DNA of 39,439 bases from Bacteroidota bacterium. Lineage in GTDB: Bacteria > Bacteroidota > Ignavibacteria > UBA10030 > UBA8401. The notes under the pieces are model-generated. The model had not been told where the DNA came from. It saw only the letters and a program-made list of their open reading frames with translations, and made no database searches. The stretch is taken from assembly GCA_020052095.1 (NCBI GenBank), contig JAGVPT010000172.1, forward strand, positions 1 through 39,439, given 5' to 3'. Positions 27,676-35,005 of the stretch are shown in pieces. The position numbers were made by a program, and so were the translations under genes. Numbering within the stretch: the first letter of the stretch is position 1; the number at the start of each line of letters is the position of its first letter.

Positions 27676-28920
27676 GTGGCAGTGCACCAGATACACGATC
27701 CCTACGCAGCGTTACGTTTTCATGAATTTCGCAACCTCGTTATAGCGTCGTTCCTTCTCACGATCGCTCTCATGATTCAGGAAGTTGCTATTGGGTATGA
27801 ACTTTACAGAATTACTCATGATCCTCTCTCCCTTGGTCTGATTGGACTTGTCGAGGCTATTCCGTTCATTTCATTTTCCCTTTTTGGCGGGCACATCGCG
27901 GACCGCTACAGCAAGCGAAAAATACTTTTGTGGAGTGTTGGATGCATCGCATTGTGCTCGGCCGTGCTCGTGTTCTTTTCGCGACGGCACGATGATCTTG
28001 CTCCTACCGGCTTGCTCTTGACGATTTACTCGACAATTTTTGTGATCGGTCTGTGCCGCGCGTTCCAATCCCCTACTGCTACCTCTCTCCGCGCATTTCT
28101 CGTTCCGTTCGAGCATTATGAGAACGCCGCCACGTGGAGCAGCTCGGCTTGGCAAGTGGGAGCTGTTGTTGGTCCGGTGATATCCGGATTCTCTTACGCG
28201 TGGATTGGTTTTTCCAATACCCTGCTGGTTGTCGTAGGACTTGTAGTTGTCGTTTTCGCTTTCTATTCCCGCATCGGCGACAAGCCCGTGGCTGGAGTTA
28301 AACCCGCTGAAAATGTGCTTGCAAGTATCAAGGAGGGGATAGGTTTTGTCTTCAATACGAAAATAATTCTCTATTCCATATCGCTTGATCTGTTCTCCGT
28401 TCTCTTCGGCGGAGTAATGGCGATTCTTCCCGTTTATGCCCAGGATATACTGCAGGTTGGTCCGCAAGGCCTTGGCATTCTTCGGGCCGCCCCGTCGCTT
28501 GGGGCAGTGCTCCTGCTTATGGTGCTCGCAAGGGTATCTCCGATGGAACATGCGTGGAGGAACTTGCTCGTGGCGGTAACTGGTTTCGGTATCTCGATTC
28601 TGGTGTTTGCTGTTTCACATTGGATGTTGCTCTCGCTGGTAGCGCTGTTTCTTAGCGGCGCATTCGACAGCGTAAGTGTCGTGATTCGCTCGACCATTCT
28701 GGAAATGATGACCCCCGCAGCATTGCGCGGACGCGTCATGGCCGTGAACGGAATATTTCTGGCAGCGTCGAATGAACTGGGCGCGTTTGAATCCGGGCTC
28801 GCCGCAAAATTAATGGGCACTATCCCTTCCACGATCTTCGGCGGTATCATGACCCTTGCCATCGTGACTTGGGTATACACAAAGTCGAAGGGGCTTCTTG
28901 CGCTACGGCTCAAAAGCTAA
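27676..28920 (+). CDS. MFS transporter (EntS-like)
   Basis: GTG start; FGGHIADRYSKRKILLW MFS signature, about 12 TM helices, C-terminal RGRVMAVNGIFLAASNELGAFESGLAA. Confidence 0.82.
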   Translation: MAVHQIHDPYAALRFHEFRNLVIASFLLTIALMIQEVAIGYELYRITHDPLSLGLIGLVEAIPFISFSLFGGHIADRYSKRKILLWSVGCIALCSAVLVFFSRRHDDLAPTGLLLTIYSTIFVIGLCRAFQSPTATSLRAFLVPFEHYENAATWSSSAWQVGAVVGPVISGFSYAWIGFSNTLLVVVGLVVVVFAFYSRIGDKPVAGVKPAENVLASIKEGIGFVFNTKIILYSISLDLFSVLFGGVMAILPVYAQDILQVGPQGLGILRAAPSLGAVLLLMVLARVSPMEHAWRNLLVAVTGFGISILVFAVSHWMLLSLVALFLSGAFDSVSVVIRSTILEMMTPAALRGRVMAVNGIFLAASNELGAFESGLAAKLMGTIPSTIFGGIMTLAIVTWVYTKSKGLLALRLKS

Positions 28921-28996
28921 TACACCTTCAGGTAATCACGACGCGCAACTTGCGCCCTCGTACACGAAACGCTCCACGCGCATCGCTTATCATTTA

Positions 28997-29027
28997 TTGA
29001 AAATTCACCCTGAATTGTTTATCTTTG
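28997..29027 (+). promoter_or_regulatory. Promoter for tRNA-Arg, Bacteroidota-type -10
   Basis: TTGAAA (28997-29002), 17-bp spacer, TATCTTTG (29020-29027) matching TAnnTTTG; tRNA begins at 29043. Confidence 0.65.
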
Positions 29028-29042
29028 TCCTGGAAGCGATTG

Positions 29043-29115
29043 GCCCTTGTAGTTCAACAGGATAGAACGGGAGTTTCCTAAACTTCTAATCGCAGTTCGA
29101 GTCTGCGCGAGGGCA
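29043..29115 (+). tRNA. tRNA-Arg (anticodon CCT)
   Basis: Cloverleaf folded by hand: acceptor GCCCTTG/CGAGGGC, D-stem GTTC/GAAC, anticodon arm GGAGT-TTCCTAA-ACTTC, T-arm CGCAG-TTCGAGT-CTGCG, discriminator A; CCA not encoded. Confidence 0.92.
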
Positions 29116-29124
29116 CGGGTTTTT

Positions 29125-29152
29125 AATGAGCAATGAGTAATGACCAATGAAA
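29125..29152. repeat. Heptanucleotide repeat AATGANN x4
   Basis: AATGAGC|AATGAGT|AATGACC|AATGAAA. Confidence 0.75.
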
Positions 29153-29221
29153 AGAGGGCCCCTCGTTATTAACGAATAAATGATTGATTGACTGACTTAC
29201 GCTCTTCACCCTTTTTTCTAC

Positions 29222-29249
29222 TTACTGTTCACAGTTTACTGTTCTCTGA
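29222..29249. repeat. 14-bp tandem duplication
   Basis: TTACTGTTCACAGT|TTACTGTTCTCTGA. Confidence 0.65.
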
Positions 29250-29257
29250 CACAAAAT

Positions 29258-29776
29258 ATGGTGCAGAAAGGAATGCATATATTTGCCCAACCTTCCGATT
29301 CCAATCAGGAATCATGGCGTGATGCGATTGCCAAATATCAACACTCCAAGCTTCGCCGGAGCGTGTGGCAAATCATCAATTCATTCGGTCCCTATTTCAT
29401 TCTGTCGTATCTGATGTACCGAAGCCTTGACGTCTCTTACTGGATCACGCTCGCGCTTGCTTTGTTGGCTGCAGGATTTCAGGTAAGGACGTTCATTATT
29501 TCCCACGATTGCTGCCACGGATCCTTTTTCAAATCCCAGCGTGCAAACGACATCGTGGGCATCGTGAAGTGGTTTAGCGGCAACATCGGTTTTCACCTTA
29601 TTCGCCATTTGAATCCCTGCATTCCTAATTACACTCTTATCGAATGTCAGAAGGAAGTCCCGATCTTCCGGTCAGTGAAGCCCATTACGTTGCTTTCGAG
29701 CATGCGCACACTCACGTTACGCCTTTGGGATGAGGAGCGGCGAGTGCCCGTCGGTTTCGATTATTTAAAAACATAG
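29258..29776 (+). pseudogene. Internally deleted fatty acid desaturase
   Basis: FIISHDCCHGSFFKSQRANDIVG (N-terminal region with HDxxH box) joins directly to VKWFSGNIGFHLIRHLNPCIPNYTLIECQ (C-terminal region); the central segment with the second His box is absent and the third box is degenerate (HLIRH). Confidence 0.8.
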
Positions 29777-29920
29777 CAACGATCAACGTGAAGGATCTAT
29801 TGAGAGAATTCAGCTTTCTGATATACAATAAGCGTTTTGCACCCGGCAAAGAGTCTCGTCTAACGCCGAGCATCGTTTCACGAATCCACCCCTCATCAGA
29901 ATTCATCGCCCTTCTTCTCT

Positions 29921-31285
29921 ATGCTAACTCTTAATGAATTTTCGCTTGACCGTGTCCTTGGCGCAACGCTCATGGCGGTCGCCGCTATGGTGTCCCTGAT
30001 TATCGGCGCGGCAATTGGCATTTACTCCAAACCGTCGCAAAAAATCCATGCGGCGATCATGGCCTTTGGTACTGGCGCGCTTATTCAGGCTGTCGTGCTT
30101 GAACTTGCCTATGAGTCAGCGGAGCGATTGATCAGAGAAACACATGTCGCCGGTATCACAAGCTGGATGTGGGTATCAGCGGGTTTTATCGTTGGCGGCA
30201 TCATTTACTATGTCGGCAACAAAGTCATCGAAACACGCGGTGGAGCGCTGCGACACCCCGCTACCACGAAGTTATACTTGTTGGAGAAAAAAAGGGAAGA
30301 ATATGCGGAGTTACTAAAGAGCCTGTCCAAAGTTGAGCTCCTTCGTTCGCTTCCTCCTGAAGAAATGGAAGAGTTGCTACGGTATGTTTCCCCCGTTAAA
30401 GTCCAAGCTCGAGAAGTGATTTTTCGCGAGGGCGACAAAGGTGATGCGCTTTATTTGATAGATTCGGGTGAGATTGATATCATCGTTGCCGACGGAAAGC
30501 GGCGACCGAAGGCCAAAGGTTCTACCGGTTCTTCAAACAAACTGGCGCGGCTCGGACAGGGTAAATCATTTGGCGAGATGGCCTTACTCATCGCAGAACC
30601 GAGATCAGCGACAGCAGTTGCAGTGACAGACTGCACTTTGCTGAAGATCAGTAAGGAAGACTTTGATGAGTTGATTCAAAAATCGCACAGGCTGCGTGCT
30701 GCCGTGGAGGATTTGAATTCACAACGGTTGCTCCAGAATGTGCGTTCTGCGGCAGATCAAATTGATTCGGAGCGTTGGCAAAAAGTTGCGTTGGCAAACA
30801 TCCAACGGATTTCTCGAAGCGAAGAGCGTGCCTTGATAAAGGAGCATGTTGCATCGGGAGCGCCCCTTGCGATATTCATGGGGGCGATGCTCGACGGCAT
30901 TCCGGAATCAATCGTGATAGGCGCGAGCTTTGTCTCGCTGGCGACGTTCAAGTTCACTTTTCTTGCCGCAGTATTTCTCTCCAATCTGCCCGAGGCGATG
31001 GCGAGCGCCGCCGGTATGATGGACGCGGGTTTCAGCACCTTTCGAATTTTCAGGTTATGGCTTAGCTTAGTTATTGCGGGAGCCGTCGCCGCAGCCGTGG
31101 GAAACATTTTTCTTACCACTGCGCCGCCGGCATTGTTAACACTCGTCGAAGCGGTTGCCGGAGGGGGAATTCTTGCAATGGTTGCCTCAGTGATGATGCC
31201 TGAAGCGTATGAACACGGGGGAGCGTCGGTTGGGCTGTCGACAATCGCCGGATTTCTTACGGCATTATTGTTTACCTTCCTTTAA
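29921..31285 (+). CDS. ZIP-like membrane protein interrupted by a cyclic-nucleotide-binding domain
   Basis: N-terminal TM segment; central REVIFREGDKGDALYLIDSGEIDII...GKSFGEMALLIAEPRSATAVAVTD (CNB phosphate-binding cassette); C-terminal TM segment with GAMLDGIPESIVIGASF and FLSNLPEAMASAAG. Confidence 0.78.
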   Translation: MLTLNEFSLDRVLGATLMAVAAMVSLIIGAAIGIYSKPSQKIHAAIMAFGTGALIQAVVLELAYESAERLIRETHVAGITSWMWVSAGFIVGGIIYYVGNKVIETRGGALRHPATTKLYLLEKKREEYAELLKSLSKVELLRSLPPEEMEELLRYVSPVKVQAREVIFREGDKGDALYLIDSGEIDIIVADGKRRPKAKGSTGSSNKLARLGQGKSFGEMALLIAEPRSATAVAVTDCTLLKISKEDFDELIQKSHRLRAAVEDLNSQRLLQNVRSAADQIDSERWQKVALANIQRISRSEERALIKEHVASGAPLAIFMGAMLDGIPESIVIGASFVSLATFKFTFLAAVFLSNLPEAMASAAGMMDAGFSTFRIFRLWLSLVIAGAVAAAVGNIFLTTAPPALLTLVEAVAGGGILAMVASVMMPEAYEHGGASVGLSTIAGFLTALLFTFL

Positions 31286-31402
31286 TCATCTTCCATACGG
31301 GACTTCTTTCAATCTTGTGTTGCGAATGTGCCGAGATAGAAAAGTAGTTTACCTTCTTCCGTGCTTGCCTCACCCGCCAAGTGGCAATCAACGCGTGTGC
31401 CG

Positions 31403-31453
31403 CATCCTTGATTCGCGCCGTTGACTTTCGTATCTTTGCACTAATCAAGGATG
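31403..31453. promoter_or_regulatory. proS promoter bracketed by an 11-bp perfect inverted repeat
   Basis: CATCCTTGATT (31403-31413) and AATCAAGGATG (31443-31453); TTGATT -35 (31408-31413), 17-bp spacer, TATCTTTG -10 (31431-31438). Confidence 0.65.
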
Positions 31454-31531
31454 TAGGGCCGGCATATCGTTGTTCGTCCTGCTGTATCCTGAATTCTCTT
31501 TCCTGCACTAAAAAGAAGTTACTCAAGTACG

Positions 31532-33232
31532 ATGCGATTTTCTAAAGGCTTTTTTCCGACAGTAAAAGAAGTTCCAAGCGACGCCATCATTCCTAGTCAT
31601 CAATTGATGATTCGTGCCGGATTGATACGGCCGTTGGGAGCGGGGATATTTTCTTTCCTCCCGATCGGGTATGCGGTCATGAAGAACGTCATGCAGATCA
31701 TTCGGGAAGAGATGGACGCGATCGGTGGTCAGGAATTTTGCCTCCCTGCCTTAAATCCCGTTGAATTGTGGGAAGAGAGCGATCGTGTGAGGTCGTTTGG
31801 CGATACAATGTTCCACGTAAAAAATCGTGCGCTTGTTCTTGCGCCTACGCATGAAGAAGTAATTACCTCCATAGCGCGCAACCATATCAGATCATACAAA
31901 GACCTTCCTCAGATCTGGTACCAGATTCAAACAAAATTCCGCAACGAGCCGAGGCCAAAATCGGGCGTGCTCCGCGGCCGGCAGTTCAATATGAAGGATT
32001 CGTACAGTCTGGATGCCTCGCAGGAAGGATTGGATAATAGTTACGACCTTCACGCCGAGGCTTATAAGAAAATCTATTCGAGGTGCGGCTTGCACTTTTT
32101 TATCGTCGGTGCCTCGAGCGGGGCAATGGGCGGAAGTGGTTCGCAAGAGTTCATGGTTGAATCTGAAGCGGGCGAAGACACTGTTGCTCTCTGCGATAGC
32201 TGTCATTACGCTGCGAATGTCGAGGTGGCATCATCGGGAGTTGCACCTGCGATTCGAACGAAAGAGAGCCATGCGATTGAAGAGATTTTCACACCAAATA
32301 TCAAGACGATCGATCAGCTTGCGGAATTCTTAAAGGTTGGAACGGATCGATGCGCAAAATCTCTTGTATATATCGGCGATGGGAAGCCGGTCCTTATTTT
32401 TATGATGGGAAATGATCAGCTTAATGAAACAAAGCTACGGACGGCACTAGGAACTGATGCGCGCGCAGCGGAACCGGAAGAACTCTCGTCTCTAACTGGT
32501 GCCGATGCCGGATCCATAGGTCCAATCGGCCTGAAGGCTAACTTCACAATTATTGCGGACAAGAGACTAGAAGGGGCAAACGGGCTAATTAGCGGCGCTA
32601 ACAAAAATGATTACCACATCAGAAACATCGATTTCAATCGAGACGTGAAGATCGGGAGCTATTATGATCTTCGAACGGTGGAACAGGGTGAACCGTGCCT
32701 CAAATGTTCGAAACCCCTTCGTATCGTTAAAGGGATCGAATTGGGTCATATCTTCAAGCTGGGAACAAAGTATTCGGTCAGCATGAAAGCAAACTTCCTC
32801 GATGACCAGGGAAAAGAGCAGCCCATCATCATGGGAAGCTATGGGATCGGCCTCGAACGGATTATCGCGTGTTTCATCGAGCAGCATCATGACGCCAGCG
32901 GGATCATCTGGAGCAAATCGATAGCCCCGTATGACATTCACCTCATTTGCGTAAACGCCAACTCGGAAACGGTTGTCGCGAAGTCCGAAGAACTATACCG
33001 GATGCTGACGGAGACGCACATTTCTGTTCTTTACGATGACAGAACAAACGTCACCCCTGGCTTTAAATTCAACGATGCGGACCTGCTTGGTATGCCCCTG
33101 CAAGTAATCGTCGGCGAAAAAAATCTAAAGAACAATCAAATCGAGCTGAAAGAACGGCTTACGGGAAAAAGATGGACCGTGGCCGTTGATCAGCTTGTGG
33201 GCGAAGTAAAGAATAGAGTCTTCGGTTCCTAG
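31532..33232 (+). CDS. proS: Prolyl-tRNA synthetase
   Basis: MRFSKGFFPTVKEVPSDAIIPSHQLMIRAGLIRPLGAGIFSFLPIGYAVMKN; LVLAPTHEEVIT; FRNEPRPKSGVLRGRQFNMKDSYSLD; IMGSYGIGLERI; internal editing-like insertion. Confidence 0.95.
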   Translation: MRFSKGFFPTVKEVPSDAIIPSHQLMIRAGLIRPLGAGIFSFLPIGYAVMKNVMQIIREEMDAIGGQEFCLPALNPVELWEESDRVRSFGDTMFHVKNRALVLAPTHEEVITSIARNHIRSYKDLPQIWYQIQTKFRNEPRPKSGVLRGRQFNMKDSYSLDASQEGLDNSYDLHAEAYKKIYSRCGLHFFIVGASSGAMGGSGSQEFMVESEAGEDTVALCDSCHYAANVEVASSGVAPAIRTKESHAIEEIFTPNIKTIDQLAEFLKVGTDRCAKSLVYIGDGKPVLIFMMGNDQLNETKLRTALGTDARAAEPEELSSLTGADAGSIGPIGLKANFTIIADKRLEGANGLISGANKNDYHIRNIDFNRDVKIGSYYDLRTVEQGEPCLKCSKPLRIVKGIELGHIFKLGTKYSVSMKANFLDDQGKEQPIIMGSYGIGLERIIACFIEQHHDASGIIWSKSIAPYDIHLICVNANSETVVAKSEELYRMLTETHISVLYDDRTNVTPGFKFNDADLLGMPLQVIVGEKNLKNNQIELKERLTGKRWTVAVDQLVGEVKNRVFGS

Positions 33233-33338
33233 TCCTGGGTCCAAAGTCCGAGGTCCTGGGTCCGTGGTCCTGAGTTCGTGGTCCTGAGTTCGTGGTCCTG
33301 AGTTCTAAGTTCTAGGTTCTAAGTTCTTGATTCGTAGG
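33227..33338. repeat. 14-bp tandem array (CCTGAGTTCGTGGT), 8 units, left arm
   Basis: Units in strict 14-bp register: tcctagtcctgggt, ccaaagtccgaggt, cctgggtccgtggt, cctgagttcgtggt x2, cctgagttctaagt, tctaggttctaagt, tcttgattcgtagg. Confidence 0.88.
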
Positions 33339-33350
33339 TCCGTCCATTAT

Positions 33351-33391
33351 TCATTGTTGATTGTTCATTAATCATTCCTCATTGATCATTG
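33351..33391. repeat. Heptanucleotide module (reverse complement of AATGANN), left arm
   Basis: tcattgttgattgttcattaatcattcctcattgatcattg; reverse complement matches 34818-34858 at 38 of 41 positions. Confidence 0.88.
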
Positions 33392-34810
33392 TCAAAACAG
33401 TATAAATATCTTGTCGGCGGCGAGTGGCGCTCTTCCGATGAAAAAGTCTACATCGCCAATCCGTATAACGGGAGCGCTGTGGGAGTCTTATCCTTGGCGC
33501 ACGAGGAGGACATTGATGAGGGAATTCAATACGCGGTCAATGCTTTTTCTGCGCTTCGCTTACTGTCCGCGTACGAGCGATCGAAAATTCTTTCCCGGAT
33601 TGCTCACTCCCTGGAAAAACGCCGCGATGAATTCGCTGAGATGATCAGCAACGAATCGGGAAAGCCCATTCGTTTTTCGAGCGCGGAGGTCGACCGTGCG
33701 ATCTCGACGTTTCAGCTTGCATCGGAAGAATCAACGCGCATTGACGGTGAAGTTATCCCTCTCGATGTTACCAGCACGGTGAAGAATCGTAAAGGAATTG
33801 TCACACGCTTTCCCATCGGAGTGATTGCGTGTATTTCACCCTTTAATTTTCCTTTGAACCTCATCGCGCATAAAATTGCACCCGCAATCGCGAGCGGAAA
33901 CAGTTTCATCATCAAGCCGCCGCCTCAAGCACCATTGACGTCGCTTTTGCTCGGCGATTGCCTCCTCGACTCGGGACTTCCGAAAAGCGCAGTGAACATT
34001 CTTCCTTGTGCAAATGAGACGGCTGAAATGCTTGTGACAGATCCGCGGATCGCGATGGTAAGTTTTACCGGCAGCGCCGCGGTTGGGTGGGAGTTGAAGC
34101 GGAAAGCCGGAAAGAAAAAAGTCATCCTTGAATTGGGTGGGAACTCCGCAGTTATTGTAGACAAGCATGCCGATGTGGGTCTCGCCGTGGAGAGGTGCGT
34201 TCTTGGTGCTTTTGCCTACGCCGGGCAGGTATGTATAAAGGTTCAAAGAATCTACGTCCATAAGAGTCTGTACAAGCAATTCGAAATGAAGTTTCTCGAG
34301 GCAGCCTCCGAAGTAAAAGTCGGGAACCCGCTGGAAAATAATACGATTGTCGGACCTATGATAAGCCTTGCCGAAGCTGAACGCGTCGAGAAGTGGGTAA
34401 AAGAAGCAGTCGCGGAAGGAGCAAATATTGCCTGGGGGGGGAAAAGGCGGGGATCGATGATTGAGCCCACGGTATTGGACGGAGTGAAGCCATCCATGAA
34501 GGTATGCAGTGAAGAAATCTTCGGTCCGGTTGCGACGCTACACAAAACGGATTCCATCGAAAGCGCTGTGGAGGAGGTCAACGATTCGCGCTACGGTCTG
34601 CAGGCTGGTATTTTTTCAAGCGATATGAACTCAATTATGTATGCCTACAAACATCTCGACGTCGGGGGTGTCATCGCGAACGATTATCCTACATTTAGGG
34701 TCGATAACATGCCCTATGGCGGTATCAAAGATTCAGGATTCGGCAGAGAAGGCGTACGGTATGCAATTCAAGAAATGACGGAACCGAAGCTATTGGTGAT
34801 GGAATTTTGA
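33389..34810 (+). CDS. Aldehyde dehydrogenase family protein
   Basis: TTG start; FPIGVIACISPFNFPLNLIAHKIAPAIASGNSFIIKP, FTGSAAVGWELKRKAGKKKVILELGGNSAVIV, AYAGQVCIKVQRIYVH, EEIFGPVATL. Confidence 0.93.
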   Translation: MSKQYKYLVGGEWRSSDEKVYIANPYNGSAVGVLSLAHEEDIDEGIQYAVNAFSALRLLSAYERSKILSRIAHSLEKRRDEFAEMISNESGKPIRFSSAEVDRAISTFQLASEESTRIDGEVIPLDVTSTVKNRKGIVTRFPIGVIACISPFNFPLNLIAHKIAPAIASGNSFIIKPPPQAPLTSLLLGDCLLDSGLPKSAVNILPCANETAEMLVTDPRIAMVSFTGSAAVGWELKRKAGKKKVILELGGNSAVIVDKHADVGLAVERCVLGAFAYAGQVCIKVQRIYVHKSLYKQFEMKFLEAASEVKVGNPLENNTIVGPMISLAEAERVEKWVKEAVAEGANIAWGGKRRGSMIEPTVLDGVKPSMKVCSEEIFGPVATLHKTDSIESAVEEVNDSRYGLQAGIFSSDMNSIMYAYKHLDVGGVIANDYPTFRVDNMPYGGIKDSGFGREGVRYAIQEMTEPKLLVMEF

Positions 34811-34817
34811 TAATGGG

Positions 34818-34860
34818 CAATGATGAATGAGTAATGATCAATGAACAATCAACAATGAGC
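34818..34860. repeat. Heptanucleotide module AATGANN, right arm
   Basis: c|aatgatg|aatgagt|aatgatc|aatgaac|aatcaac|aatgagc. Confidence 0.88.
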
Positions 34861-34891
34861 GATTAACATTGGATAGACGGGAGAATGAATA

Positions 34892-35003
34892 ACTCAGAAC
34901 ATATGACTTAGAACTCAGAACTACGAACTTAAGACTACGGACTCAGGACTACGGACTCAGGACCTCGGACTCCGGACCACGAACTCAGAACCACGAACTT
35001 AAG
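34892..35003. repeat. 14-bp tandem array (ACCACGAACTCAGG), 8 units, right arm
   Basis: actcagaacatatg, acttagaactcaga, actacgaacttaag, actacggactcagg x2, acctcggactccgg, accacgaactcaga, accacgaacttaag; strict 14-bp register, inverted relative to 33227-33338. Confidence 0.88.
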
Positions 35004-35005
35004 AA

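Noticed and set aside
27871-28551. Antisense ORF (226 aa) opposite the MFS transporter
   Set aside because: Low-complexity charged product; sense strand is clearly a transporter.
28943-28955. Short palindrome GCGCAA-C-TTGCGC after the MFS gene as a terminator
   Set aside because: No U-tract and essentially no loop; too short to claim function.
33227-33391. CRISPR-like interpretation of the tandem arrays (also 23818-23938 and 34892-35003)
   Set aside because: Units are contiguous 7/14/16-bp repeats without unique spacers, and no cas genes are present.
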